Position numbers and translations under genes: made by a program. This document shows positions 36,173-44,587 of a DNA stretch of 64,000 nucleotides, piece by piece (position 1 is the stretch's first letter; every line of letters starts with the position of its first letter). The stretch comes from Verrucomicrobiota bacterium (GTDB lineage Bacteria > Verrucomicrobiota > Lentisphaeria > JABSQK01 > JAJFLO01): positions 1-64,000 of the forward strand of contig JAJFLQ010000062.1 in NCBI GenBank assembly GCA_021772615.1, in the 5' to 3' direction. The notes below the pieces were generated by a model, which did no database searches, had not been told where the DNA came from, and saw nothing but the letters and a program-made list of their open reading frames with translations.

Positions 36173-36910
36173 TTGTGGTTGACGTTCGTTGCAGCAACAG
36201 ATGCCGTGGAGCATGGAGACGTCGATGACGGCGTTACGATGGCTGCAACGCCCGTAGCAGATGACCGCGCAACTGTTGCCGTGCTGGAAGCGGAGATCAA
36301 CACATGCCGCACAGATAGCGCGGATTTGCTGGCCGCGTTGAAGAAGGCACGGTACGAGCTGGATTACTACAAGGTGCGAGCCGCGAATGTGCTCGTGAAC
36401 CGGCAGGATCCGGGGGTGGACGTGTTGTTGACCGACGTGCTGGATGACGTCAGGTCAGTGAGCGAGTCGATACGGGACCTCTATCAGGGGCTGTTGGATT
36501 TACAGGTGCATATCGAACAAAGATATGCGACCGCGGTCGAAAGCGCATCCGACGGCGACACTGAGTTGATTGCCGCCAAACTCAACCTGCTCATTCACGC
36601 ATTACAGCAGATTCGTGAAACGCAGTTGTTTGGGATGGCTCCCAGCGACACTGGCCGAGTATTGCGCGACTGTCGGGTGCTGACGGTCAACAATGAACTC
36701 GGCGTTGTCGTCTTGAACGCCGGCCACCGCCATGGGGTTCGTGCCGGCAGCATCTGGACGGTAGACACCGGGCGAAAACGGCCGCTGCGACTGCGGCTGG
36801 TCGAAGTGCGGCATGCGTTAAGTGCAGGAATCGTCGTTGATGGACGGATCGGATATGCAGTCCCCGGTTTGCGAGTGCGACTGGTCGCCGAAACAACAAA
36901 TGTGGATTAG
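36173..36910 (+). CDS. Exported coiled-coil protein of unknown function; signal peptide apparently frameshifted at a T10 tract
   Basis: The in-frame ORF starts at a TTG with no ribosome-binding site and gives a truncated hydrophobic start (MWLTFVAATDA). In another frame, ATG 36132 encodes MRTLFCSLPIPFFF up to a run of ten T (36165-36174). One added T, or two removed, joins it to this frame and makes a textbook signal peptide ending FVAATDA. The mature part has a helical coiled-coil-like region (about residues 30-75) and a C-terminal beta domain with VVLNAGHRHGVRAGSIWTV, seen in exported proteins of unknown role. It lies only 15 bases before rplV. Confidence 0.7.
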   Translation: MWLTFVAATDAVEHGDVDDGVTMAATPVADDRATVAVLEAEINTCRTDSADLLAALKKARYELDYYKVRAANVLVNRQDPGVDVLLTDVLDDVRSVSESIRDLYQGLLDLQVHIEQRYATAVESASDGDTELIAAKLNLLIHALQQIRETQLFGMAPSDTGRVLRDCRVLTVNNELGVVVLNAGHRHGVRAGSIWTVDTGRKRPLRLRLVEVRHALSAGIVVDGRIGYAVPGLRVRLVAETTNVD

Positions 36911-36925
36911 CTAGAGATTGGATCA

Positions 36926-37264
36926 ATGGAGTCAAGAGCGATTACAAAGTACGTCAAGATTTCGCCATTCAAGGCGCGAGAAGTAACGCGGTTGATTCAG
37001 GACAAGCCGGTAAATGAGGCCTTGGCGTTCCTGAGTTTATCGACTCGTAAGGCGAGCCTTATCGTTGGCCGTACGCTGCGTTCAGCGGTAGCCAACGCCG
37101 AAAATGATCCGGACTCACATGTCAGCCGCGACGATCTCTTTGTCAAAGAGGCTGTCATAGGCGAGGGGCCCACCATGAAACGGTTTCGCACCAAGGCGCG
37201 AGGCATGGCCGGAAGAATCAGGCGACGCACCAGTCACGTTCGCATCGTCGTCGCGAGCTATTGA
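36926..37264 (+). CDS. rplV: 50S ribosomal protein L22
   Basis: The 112-residue protein matches L22: AITKYVKISPFKAREV at the N-terminus, the long hairpin loop with TMKRFRTKARGMAGRIRRRT that lines the peptide exit tunnel, and HVRIVV at the end. It is the first ribosomal gene here. The normal upstream neighbour rpsS (S19) is absent and replaced by the exported protein gene 15 bases away. It begins the run that continues through secY. Confidence 0.96.
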   Translation: MESRAITKYVKISPFKAREVTRLIQDKPVNEALAFLSLSTRKASLIVGRTLRSAVANAENDPDSHVSRDDLFVKEAVIGEGPTMKRFRTKARGMAGRIRRRTSHVRIVVASY

Positions 37265-37306
37265 ATGATTGGATAGCGATCCGATCAAAATTGAAAGGAA
37301 GAATCT

Positions 37307-38023
37307 GTGGGCCAGAAAGTAAATCCAATAGGATTTCGTGTTGCAGTAACGAAGGATTGGCGCAGTCGCTGGTTTGCGACCAAGGCCAATTTCGGTGATC
37401 TGTTGCATGAAGATTTGAAGATCCGGGATTTTGTTTCGCAACAATTACAGCAGGCTGCCGTGTCTCGCGTGCAGATTGAGCGATTTGCGAACCGCGTCCG
37501 CATTACGATTCACTCGGCAAGGCCTGGGCTGGTATTCGGCAGAAAACGGTCCGATTACGATTCGCTCAGGGACGCACTCTTCAAGTTGACAGGCGGAAAG
37601 GACATCTATATTGATGTCGTCGAAGTTAAAAAGCCGGAACTTGATGCCCAGTTGGTTGCCGAAAACATCGCGGTTCAATTGCAGCGACGTATAAGCTTCC
37701 GTCGCGCCATGAAAAAGGCTGTGCAGACAGCGATGGACATGGGGGCGTTGGGAATAAAGATTCGTTGCGGCGGCCGTCTTGGCGGTGCTGAATTGGCGCG
37801 ATCGGAGGAGTATAAGGACGGGAAAACGCCGCTGCATACGTTGCGAGCTAATGTATCTTACGGATTTTGTGAGGCTAAAACTACGGCCGGTAAGATCGGG
37901 GTGAAAGCCTGGGTTTGCCTGCCGGACGTAACTGAGGACGACAAAAATGGCACTAATGCCAAAGCGGGTAAAGTACCGAAAGGTGCAGCGGGGAAGCCTC
38001 GCCGGAAACGCGCGGAGAAATAA
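37307..38023 (+). CDS. rpsC: 30S ribosomal protein S3
   Basis: The 238-residue S3 starts at GTG 37307 with AAGGAAG about 6 bases upstream and the standard [11 protein letters not shown]. The KH domain ([19 protein letters not shown], in place of GxxG consensus variants) and the C-terminal [17 protein letters not shown] and [10 protein letters not shown] are present. The last 25 residues, lysine- and alanine-rich, are encoded by the same 77 bases that encode the start of L16. S3 shapes the mRNA entry site on the small subunit. Confidence 0.96.
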   Translation: MGQKVNPIGFRVAVTKDWRSRWFATKANFGDLLHEDLKIRDFVSQQLQQAAVSRVQIERFANRVRITIHSARPGLVFGRKRSDYDSLRDALFKLTGGKDIYIDVVEVKKPELDAQLVAENIAVQLQRRISFRRAMKKAVQTAMDMGALGIKIRCGGRLGGAELARSEEYKDGKTPLHTLRANVSYGFCEAKTTAGKIGVKAWVCLPDVTEDDKNGTNAKAGKVPKGAAGKPRRKRAEK

Positions 38024-38354
38024 CAAGCTTGACTTCGGCGACTTCGGGCTTCAGGTATTGGAGCGGGGTTGGATTACCAACCAGCAGATCGAAGCCATGC
38101 GCGTTGCGCTTACCCGGCATATGAAACGGCAGGGGCAGGTTTGGATCCGGATGTTTCCTGATAAGCCGATATCAAAGAAGCCGTTGGAAACAAGAATGGG
38201 TAAAGGTAAAGGCAACCCTGATACGTGGGTGGCCGTTGTGCGGCCCGGGCGTGTGATTTTTGAAGTGAAGGGATGTTCGGAAACCATCGCCCGTGAAGGT
38301 TTGTCGAGAGCAGCAAATAAATTGGGATTGCGTTGCCGCATGCTTAAGCGGTAG
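37947..38354 (+). CDS. rplP: 50S ribosomal protein L16
   Basis: The 135-residue L16 has its conserved start ([13 protein letters not shown] after MAL), [10 protein letters not shown], the [15 protein letters not shown] loop and [15 protein letters not shown]. These conserved N-terminal residues fix the start inside rpsC; GAGGA lies about 8 bases before the ATG. The overlap with rpsC is 77 bases in a different frame. L16 binds near the A-site tRNA elbow and is needed for large-subunit assembly. Confidence 0.96.
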   Translation: MALMPKRVKYRKVQRGSLAGNARRNNKLDFGDFGLQVLERGWITNQQIEAMRVALTRHMKRQGQVWIRMFPDKPISKKPLETRMGKGKGNPDTWVAVVRPGRVIFEVKGCSETIAREGLSRAANKLGLRCRMLKR

Positions 38355-38374
38355 CAGCACTGGCGGAGAGCAGG

Positions 38375-38584
38375 ATGACAGTCACCGAGATACATGAACT
38401 TACGGACGCGGAGCTTGTTAAGTCGCTGGACGATGATAAGAGGGAACTTCTCAACCTGCGAATTCAGGCGCGGACGGGGCAGCTTGAGAATACAGCTCGG
38501 ATCCGCATTATTCGGCGGGAGATTGCCCGCCTGAAAACCGAGAGCAACGCCCGCGCGCGCTCCTCAATAACATCAGGCGAATGA
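38375..38584 (+). CDS. rpmC: 50S ribosomal protein L29
   Basis: The 69-residue helical protein has the L29 pattern ELTDAELVKSLDDDKRELLN then LRIQARTGQLENTARIRIIR. It lies in the universal L16-L29-S17 order and sits at the exit of the peptide tunnel, where signal recognition particle and trigger factor dock. A short polar C-terminal tail follows the conserved core. Confidence 0.95.
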   Translation: MTVTEIHELTDAELVKSLDDDKRELLNLRIQARTGQLENTARIRIIRREIARLKTESNARARSSITSGE

Positions 38585-38592
38585 GAGTATAA

Positions 38593-38862
38593 ATGGGTAA
38601 CGAGGAAAAGAAACCGAGAATCCGCAAAGAGCGGGTTGGAACAGTCGTCAGTGATTGTCAGAACAAGACAATCGTCGTTCGCGTTGATCGAAAGGCTGTT
38701 CACAAGATGTATAAGAAAGTCGTGGTTCGCAGTAAGAAATTTCACGTGCACGACAGCGAGAATCAGGCCACCATCGGCGATTGGGTGCGCATAATCGAGA
38801 CGCGTCCGCTGAGTAAATTGAAGCGCTGGCGCCTGGCGGAAATCATCCGACGGTCGGAATAA
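38593..38862 (+). CDS. rpsQ: 30S ribosomal protein S17
   Basis: The 89-residue protein has the S17 OB fold: [38 protein letters not shown] and [20 protein letters not shown]. It binds 16S rRNA early in small-subunit assembly. The gene follows rpmC by 8 bases. Confidence 0.96.
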   Translation: MGNEEKKPRIRKERVGTVVSDCQNKTIVVRVDRKAVHKMYKKVVVRSKKFHVHDSENQATIGDWVRIIETRPLSKLKRWRLAEIIRRSE

Positions 38863-38878
38863 CGATAGGCAGGATAGT

Positions 38879-39244
38879 ATGATACAAACTGAAACCTGTA
38901 TGGACATCGCCGATAATTCCGGCGCGAAGAGGGTCCTGACCATCAAGGTGCTGGGGCAACGCAAACGCTACGCCCATGTCGGTGATTTGGTAACGGCAAC
39001 TGTGAAGGAAGCAAGTCCTGACGGTGTTGTCAAAAAGGGCGAGGTCGTCAGAGTTGTCGTGGTCCGGACGGTTGCGCCGATCCGGCGCGCAGACGGATCC
39101 TATCTCAGTTTTGATCGCAACGCCGGTGTGGTTGTTGATGACAGTAAAAACCCCCGCGGTACGCGGGTATTCGGTCCGGTTGCTCGCGAGTTGAGGGACA
39201 AGAAATACATGAAGATCGTGTCGCTTGCGCCGGAGGTGTTATAG
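38879..39244 (+). CDS. rplN: 50S ribosomal protein L14
   Basis: The 121-residue protein is a standard L14: [18 protein letters not shown], the [15 protein letters not shown] strand and [16 protein letters not shown] near the end. It forms an intersubunit bridge. Its stop codon shares one base with the GTG of rplX. Confidence 0.97.
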   Translation: MIQTETCMDIADNSGAKRVLTIKVLGQRKRYAHVGDLVTATVKEASPDGVVKKGEVVRVVVVRTVAPIRRADGSYLSFDRNAGVVVDDSKNPRGTRVFGPVARELRDKKYMKIVSLAPEVL

Positions 39245-39510
39245 TGGCTCAGCGACTAAAGAGGGGTGACGTGGTGGTGGTCATCACGGGCGACTCCCGT
39301 CATTTGCCGGACGACAAGCGCACTGGAGCCGTCCTGCATGTTGATCGCAAGAAAGATCGTGTGACCGTTGAAGGTGTCAATGTTCGCAAGGCGGCGCAAA
39401 AGCGTTCGGCCCAGAATCCTCAAGGCGGGTTTGTCGAGAAGGAGTGTCCGATCCATATATCGAACGTGATGCTCAAATCCCGCTTCGACATGAAATTTGA
39501 AGACGCATAA
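39244..39510 (+). CDS. rplX: 50S ribosomal protein L24
   Basis: The 88-residue protein has the KOW motif (LKRGDVVVVITGDSRHLPD), then DRVTVEGVNVRKAAQKRS, GGFVEKECPIHISNVML. It initiates large-subunit assembly. Start is GTG 39244, overlapping the L14 stop by one base. It is shorter than many L24 proteins (about 100-105 residues); the missing part is the C-terminal tail. Confidence 0.95.
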   Translation: MAQRLKRGDVVVVITGDSRHLPDDKRTGAVLHVDRKKDRVTVEGVNVRKAAQKRSAQNPQGGFVEKECPIHISNVMLKSRFDMKFEDA

Positions 39511-39535
39511 TCGCTGTACGTCAGGACTCCAACTA

Positions 39536-40087
39536 ATGTCAATATTACTTGAAAAATACCGCACCGAGGTTGTGCCGAAGCTGATCGAACGGTGCGGCTA
39601 CACGAATCCCATGCAGGTGCCGCGGCTTGTGAAGGTTGTGCTGAGTTGCGGTGTCGGCACCGGTAAAGATCGCGATGTATTCGATAGCGCCATTCGTACA
39701 TTCGAGGAGATTACGGGCCAGCGCCCAGTCGTTACGAAGTCACGCGTGGACGTCGCAGGATTTAAATTGCGCAAAGGTGCGAATGTCGGCGTATGTGTTA
39801 CATTGCGCGGCCGTCACATGTATGATTTTTTCTTCCGACTGGTGAATGTGGCCTTGCCGCGGGTACGGGACTTTCGGGGCGTGTCTCCCAAGTCCTTCGA
39901 TCGGGCCGGAAATTTCAGCATGGGCATCACCGACCAGTCGATTTTCACCGAGGTGAATCTCGACAAGATGAAACACACGATCGGCATGAACATCACGGTC
40001 GTCACAACGGCCGCGACCGACCGTGAGGGCTTTGAACTCTTGTCGTTGCTCGGCGTGCCATTCCACAAAGCGGGACACCAGCATTGA
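39536..40087 (+). CDS. rplE: 50S ribosomal protein L5
   Basis: The 183-residue L5 shows LLEKYRTEVVPKLIERCGYT, LVKVVLSCGVGTGKDR, TGQRPVVTKSRVDVAGFKLR, DFRGVSPKSFDRAGNFSMGI and VVTTAATDREGFELLSLLG. It binds 5S rRNA. The ATG at 39536 was chosen over a longer frame because it gives the family N-terminus and has AGGA about 10 bases upstream. Confidence 0.96.
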   Translation: MSILLEKYRTEVVPKLIERCGYTNPMQVPRLVKVVLSCGVGTGKDRDVFDSAIRTFEEITGQRPVVTKSRVDVAGFKLRKGANVGVCVTLRGRHMYDFFFRLVNVALPRVRDFRGVSPKSFDRAGNFSMGITDQSIFTEVNLDKMKHTIGMNITVVTTAATDREGFELLSLLGVPFHKAGHQH

Positions 40088-40136
40088 TAGTCTGGTGAGT
40101 AACAAACGAATTTAACTGCGGATTGAACAGCGTAAT

Positions 40137-40322
40137 ATGGCAAAGACATCACTCATCGCGAAAGCGAACCGAACACCGAAATTCAAGGCGCGCAAGTATA
40201 ATCGCTGTCGGCGATGCGGGCGAAGCCGAGCGTATATCCGAAAGTTTCAACTGTGTCGAATTTGCTTTCGCGAATTGGCGTCTAAGGCTGAAATTCCAGG
40301 CGTGATCAAGGCGAGCTGGTAA
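40137..40322 (+). CDS. rpsN: 30S ribosomal protein S14, zinc-binding type
   Basis: At 61 residues this is the short zinc-ribbon S14. Cysteines 24, 27, 40 and 43 form the CxxC-x12-CxxC site (CRRCGRSR and CRICFREL). It keeps [19 protein letters not shown] at the N-terminus and GVIKASW at the end. The gene is followed by an unusually long 112-base spacer before rpsH, with no clear promoter or terminator. Confidence 0.96.
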   Translation: MAKTSLIAKANRTPKFKARKYNRCRRCGRSRAYIRKFQLCRICFRELASKAEIPGVIKASW

Positions 40323-40434
40323 CGGATCATATCGCAATTCAGATCGAGTTTCCAACTCCACTCTCCCCCAACACCTCGCATCATAACAATGCAAGAGTGG
40401 GTACAATGAAATCAAATACAGGAAGACGTCACGA

Positions 40435-40833
40435 ATGACTACGAGCGATCCCATTTCGGACATGTTGGTCAGAATACGTAATGCCGGCCGTGTGCTGCAT
40501 CCGACGCTGAGGATGCCTCATTCGCGGATAAAGGTGGACATCGCATCAGTGTTGAAACGCGAAGGGTACATCGAGGATTACAGCGTTGAGGAGCACGACA
40601 GCAACAAGAAGAGTATTGGCATCAATTTGAAGTATAAGGACAAGCGGCACGTCATTGACGGCATGAAGCGGATTAGTCGTCCGTCGTGTCGCGTCTATGT
40701 CGGCGCAGACGAAATTCCTCGCGTCCTCGCCGGTCTGGGCATTGTAATTATGACAACGCCTGCCGGTGTCATCACCGGAAAAGAGGCAAAGAAATTGCAC
40801 GTTGGCGGCGAGCTGCTGTGTACCATCTGGTAG
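40435..40833 (+). CDS. rpsH: 30S ribosomal protein S8
   Basis: The 132-residue S8 has DPISDMLVRIRNAGR, KVDIASVLKREGYIEDY, IDGMKRISRPSCRVY and the C-terminal GIVIMTTPAGVITGKEAKK and GGELLCTIW. It is a primary 16S rRNA binder and in many bacteria a translational repressor of this operon. Confidence 0.97.
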   Translation: MTTSDPISDMLVRIRNAGRVLHPTLRMPHSRIKVDIASVLKREGYIEDYSVEEHDSNKKSIGINLKYKDKRHVIDGMKRISRPSCRVYVGADEIPRVLAGLGIVIMTTPAGVITGKEAKKLHVGGELLCTIW

Positions 40834-40887
40834 CAGCAGGTTGTTCGGCAACGAAACACTCCACACGATTGAATTTGAGAGTATACC

Positions 40888-41421
40888 ATGTCACGTATAG
40901 GCGATAGGCCGATTCCGCTGTCGACCGGTATCGATGTAAAGCAGGATGGTGTTAAAGTTGAGATATCCGGAAAGCTCGGCGTGCTCACTCACATCATACC
41001 TGATTGCGTTTCCATCAGTGTCGAAAACAACGAGCTAAGAGTTGGAGCGGGTAATCATTCCCGACAGTGCAAGGCTCTACATGGACTGACCCGCAGTCTG
41101 CTGGCAAATCTTGTGACTGGCGTAGACACAGGATTCGAGAAGAAACTTGAAATCCACGGAGTTGGCTACCGCGCACAAGTGTCAGGTAAGAATCTGATTC
41201 TGAACGTCGGGTATTCACACCCGGTGGAATTTTCGATACCGGATGGGATTGACATTACCGTGGTAGAGAATACTAAGGTGGCGGTCAAAGGGATTGACAA
41301 ACAGCGGGTTGGCCAGGTGGCCGCAACAATTCGGCAGTTCCGGAAACCCGAGCCATACAAGGGCAAGGGGATTCGTTATGTCGGCGAATACATATTGATG
41401 AAAGAAGGGAAAACTGTCTAG
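40888..41421 (+). CDS. rplF: 50S ribosomal protein L6
   Basis: The 177-residue protein has SRIGDRPIPLSTGIDVK, the two repeated alpha/beta domains and the signature RKPEPYKGKGIRYVGEYI near the end. It sits near the sarcin-ricin loop. The gene follows rpsH by 54 bases and precedes rplR by 9. Confidence 0.97.
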   Translation: MSRIGDRPIPLSTGIDVKQDGVKVEISGKLGVLTHIIPDCVSISVENNELRVGAGNHSRQCKALHGLTRSLLANLVTGVDTGFEKKLEIHGVGYRAQVSGKNLILNVGYSHPVEFSIPDGIDITVVENTKVAVKGIDKQRVGQVAATIRQFRKPEPYKGKGIRYVGEYILMKEGKTV

Positions 41422-41430
41422 GTCCACGTT

Positions 41431-41793
41431 ATGCCGAATCGCACACGAAAACAGAGTCGTCAACGTCGTCACTATCGCATTCGGAACCGAGTTGTGGGCA
41501 CGGCATCGAAACCGCGGTTTTGTGTTTATGTTAGCAGCAAGCATCTTTACGTACAGATCATCGACGATGATTGTGGCCGTACACTGGCAGCAATTTCGAC
41601 GTTAGATCGCGAGTTACAGGCGGAAAACGTGCGGTCAAATATGAGTGGGGCGACCATTGTCGGGCAAAAAGCAGCTGCCCGCGCAATCGATGCCGGTGTG
41701 AAGACTGTTGTATTCGACCGTGCCGGCTTCAAATATCATGGCATGGTCCGAGAAATCGCTGAATCCGCACGTAAAGCCGGGCTTGAATTTTAA
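41431..41793 (+). CDS. rplR: 50S ribosomal protein L18
   Basis: The 120-residue protein matches L18: [40 protein letters not shown], and the C-terminal [20 protein letters not shown] with RKAGLEF. It binds 5S rRNA together with L5. Confidence 0.97.
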   Translation: MPNRTRKQSRQRRHYRIRNRVVGTASKPRFCVYVSSKHLYVQIIDDDCGRTLAAISTLDRELQAENVRSNMSGATIVGQKAAARAIDAGVKTVVFDRAGFKYHGMVREIAESARKAGLEF

Positions 41794-41810
41794 CGATAAG
41801 GAAGGGTCTA

Positions 41811-42320
41811 GTGGCCGATTTTAGAAGACAAAGCGGCGCCGGCAAAGGCGGCGAATTTGATTATGAAGAGCGCGTAGTGGCTATCAAGCGATGCAGTAAG
41901 GTAGTGAAGGGCGGCCGAAATTTCAGCTTCAGCGCGATGGTCGTTGTCGGGAATAGAAGCGGACGTGTCGGCTATGGATTGGGCAAAGCGAACGAGGTCG
42001 CTGACGCGATACGCAAAGGTACAGAGTTGGCTCGTCGCGCGATCATCGACGTGCCGTTGTGCAACAACACCTTGCCGCACGAGATCAGCACAAAGTTCGG
42101 CGGTGGTCGGGTGATGCTGCGTCCGGCTGCACCTGGCACCGGTATGATTGCAGGCGGCGGCATGCGTGCAGTTCTTGATCTTGCTGGCGTGCATGATGTG
42201 TTGGCGAAGTCACTGGGATCTAACAATCCGGTGAATCTGGTGAAGGCAACCATGCGAGCGCTTGGTTCGCTCACGAGCCGCGAAGAAGTTCTTACGAAAC
42301 GAGATCTAACCGCGCTGTAG
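41811..42320 (+). CDS. rpsE: 30S ribosomal protein S5
   Basis: The 169-residue S5 starts at GTG 41811 with GAAGGG about 4-5 bases upstream. It has [58 protein letters not shown] and [15 protein letters not shown]5 contributes to decoding accuracy. rpmD (L30), usually next, is absent; only 40 bases separate this gene from rplO. Confidence 0.97.
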   Translation: MADFRRQSGAGKGGEFDYEERVVAIKRCSKVVKGGRNFSFSAMVVVGNRSGRVGYGLGKANEVADAIRKGTELARRAIIDVPLCNNTLPHEISTKFGGGRVMLRPAAPGTGMIAGGGMRAVLDLAGVHDVLAKSLGSNNPVNLVKATMRALGSLTSREEVLTKRDLTAL

Positions 42321-42360
42321 ATGACTGGCATACGTCGGCAGCGTGCGGGAAGGGTAGATA

Positions 42361-42813
42361 ATGGCTGAGATTCTGAGATTACACACATTTAAGAACACCG
42401 TTCCGCGAAAGGCGAGGAAACGCGTGGGGCGCGGTCATGGTAACAACTGGGGTCGAACCAGCGGGCGTGGAGAGAAAGGCCAAAAGGCTCGAAGCGGTGC
42501 TGTGCGACGCCTTCATTTCGAGGGTGGTCAGATTCCACTTTTTCGCCGGTTGCCAAAGAAGGGCTTCAACAATCCTAATCACAAGGCATATGTATTGGTG
42601 AACGTACAGTACCTGGAAGAAAATTTTGAGGCAGGCGCTGTTGTTGACGCGTCTTCTTTGAAACGCAAGGTAGGGGACAAACTTGGCGCCGGCATCAAGA
42701 TTCTGGGTGTTGGAGAGTTAACCAAGTCGCTGACTGTGAAGGCAACGAAGTTCTCTACCACGGCAAAGTCAAAGATAGAAAGCGCCGGCGGGACATGTGA
42801 ATTGACGACCTGA
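42361..42813 (+). CDS. rplO: 50S ribosomal protein L15
   Basis: The 150-residue L15 has the glycine- and arginine-rich N-terminus RVGRGHGNNWGRTSGRGEKG, then IPLFRRLPKKGFNNPNH and a C-terminal globular part with IKILGVGELTKSLTVKATKF. It is a late assembly protein of the large subunit. It ends the contiguous ribosomal run before a 230-base leader and secY. Confidence 0.96.
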   Translation: MAEILRLHTFKNTVPRKARKRVGRGHGNNWGRTSGRGEKGQKARSGAVRRLHFEGGQIPLFRRLPKKGFNNPNHKAYVLVNVQYLEENFEAGAVVDASSLKRKVGDKLGAGIKILGVGELTKSLTVKATKFSTTAKSKIESAGGTCELTT

Positions 42814-42832
42814 TGCCGTCGTGGACCAGCGT

Positions 42833-42851
42833 ATCTTGCGTCGCGCAAGAT
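42833..42851 (+). other. Perfect 8-bp hairpin between rplO and secY
   Basis: ATCTTGCG and CGCAAGAT form a perfect 8-base-pair stem around a three-base loop (TCG), 19 bases after the rplO stop. No T-run follows, so it is not a standard intrinsic terminator. It could protect the ribosomal mRNA 3' end, act as a processing site or attenuate transcription into secY. Confidence 0.5.
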
Positions 42852-43043
42852 GTAATAGTCTCCGGCGATATCGGCGCACCCACGGCCGTACGGTTAACAG
42901 CCAAAGATTGGTGTCTGGACGGTAATGACTGCGGCTGACATCAATGCCACCGAATATTTAAGTCGTAAATCCTCCGCGATGCCATCATCCCTTATTTCCG
43001 TCGCGTTATTGCAGTACCATTCATTTTCGGATCATTATTCTAG

Positions 43044-44426
43044 ATGATAAAAGCTATATCAAATTGCTTCAAGATCACGGAGTTGCGGCGTAAAATCCTG
43101 TTCACTCTGGGGATTGTGGCCTTATGCCGCGTCGCCGCGAATATCCCATGCCCCGGTATTGATCCCGATGCATTGGAGCGAATGTTCAAGCAGCTCGAAA
43201 GCAGTTCGGGTGGTGGCGCCGGTATTGTCGGCATGGTGAATCTGTTCAGTGGGGGAGCGTTGCAGCGATTTGCGGTAGCAGCGCTCGGCATCATGCCATA
43301 CATTTCTGCATCGATTATCATGCAGTTGATGACGCCGGTGGTACCGTTGCTGGAAAAACTCAAACGTGAGGGCGAAAGCGGCCATCAGAAAATTACCCAA
43401 TGGACCCGTTACATGACGCTCGGCATCTGCATTGTGCAGGGGTTTTTGCTGGCGAAGGGGATGGAAAATCCCAGTGCTCTTCTGGGTACCAGGGTTCCGG
43501 ATATCGTGATCAATCCGGGGTTCGGCTTTGAGGTCACCACTGTTATTATTCTGACGTGCGGCACCATGATACTGATGTGGTTGGGAGAGCAAATAACGGA
43601 CCGGGGCGTAGGAAATGGGGCCTCTCTGATAATAACAATCGGTATCATCGAGCAGTTGCCATCCGCCGTGTTTGGGATGTGGACGCTATTGCGCAATCAA
43701 GGTAGCGGCGAGCAGCAGTTTACAATTATTCATATTTTCATTCTGGTTGGACTGTTCATCGTCGTCACCGCAGCAACCGTTGCATTGACGGTCGGTGTGC
43801 GTAGAGTGCCGATACAGTACGCCCGTGCGACGGCCGGCAGAAAAGGTGGGCAAGCCGCCAGTTCCTATATTCCATTGCGCGTTAATTTTGCAAATGTCAT
43901 GCCCATAATTTTCGCCAGTGCCATCCTGATGTTTCCGCCGGTCATTATCAGCTGGATGGCGCAGCACGCGTCTTGGGCGTCCAAGCTTTCCCCTGTCTTC
44001 GCGTATGGATCCACGTGGTATCTTCTAATCTATGGTGCGCTGATCATTCTTTTTTCTTATTTCTGGGTAGCGAATCAATTTAATCCAATCCAGATTGCCG
44101 ACGACCTCAAGCGGCAAGGTGCGTATATCCCTGGTATACGGCCAGGAAAACCCACAGCCGATTTTCTCGATATGTCGATGACGCGCGTGACATGTGCCGG
44201 CGCTGTCTTTCTGACCGTATTGGCGTTGTTGCCGATGATATTCAGCAATCAATTGAACGTCCCTTTTCTAATTGCCTCGTTTTTCGGCGGCGCCAGTCTG
44301 CTGATCATCGTTGGTGTTCTGCTCGATACTGTCCGTCAGGTGGAGTCGCATTTATTAATGCACCACTACGACGGCTTTCTTGCCAAAGGCCATCTTAAAA
44401 GCCGCCGCAGTCCCCGGTCCTACTAA
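43044..44426 (+). CDS. secY: Preprotein translocase subunit SecY
   Basis: The 460-residue protein has ten membrane helices and SecY signatures: ELRRKILFTLGIVALCRVAA, PYISASIIMQLMTPVVPLLE (helix 2), LGEQITDRGVGNGASLII, YIPLRVNFANVMPIIFASAI and QGAYIPGIRPGKPTADFL. It forms the protein-conducting channel with SecE and SecG. No clear ribosome-binding site precedes ATG 43044, and the 230-base leader before it is long for this position. The usual downstream genes (adk, map, infA, rpsM) are absent; a sensor kinase follows. Confidence 0.97.
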   Translation: MIKAISNCFKITELRRKILFTLGIVALCRVAANIPCPGIDPDALERMFKQLESSSGGGAGIVGMVNLFSGGALQRFAVAALGIMPYISASIIMQLMTPVVPLLEKLKREGESGHQKITQWTRYMTLGICIVQGFLLAKGMENPSALLGTRVPDIVINPGFGFEVTTVIILTCGTMILMWLGEQITDRGVGNGASLIITIGIIEQLPSAVFGMWTLLRNQGSGEQQFTIIHIFILVGLFIVVTAATVALTVGVRRVPIQYARATAGRKGGQAASSYIPLRVNFANVMPIIFASAILMFPPVIISWMAQHASWASKLSPVFAYGSTWYLLIYGALIILFSYFWVANQFNPIQIADDLKRQGAYIPGIRPGKPTADFLDMSMTRVTCAGAVFLTVLALLPMIFSNQLNVPFLIASFFGGASLLIIVGVLLDTVRQVESHLLMHHYDGFLAKGHLKSRRSPRSY

Positions 44427-44558
44427 CAGTCCGCTGGAACGAAGACCAGTCTTCTATGGAGGTGCGCGAATCAACGCATTTTCCTTCCTGCGCGGAGAAC
44501 TGCGTTCGCTACCATCTGCAAAAACTGCGGGATAGGCCTGTATTCTTTCGCCAAAATT

Positions 44559-44587
44559 TTGCAACATTTGCAACATAGTGTTAGAAT
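44559..44587 (+). promoter_or_regulatory. Candidate sigma-70 promoter near the hybrid-kinase start
   Basis: TTGCAA (44559-44564) and TAGAAT (44582-44587) are spaced by exactly 17 bases. If used, transcription would start near 44594, downstream of the annotated GTG start at 44578, so translation would begin at a later codon such as GTG 44659. The first element lies in a short tandem repeat (TTTGCAACA twice). Confidence 0.4.

Noticed and set aside
40323..40434. TACAAT in the rpsN-rpsH spacer as an internal promoter
   Set aside because: No acceptable -35 element lies 15-19 bases upstream.
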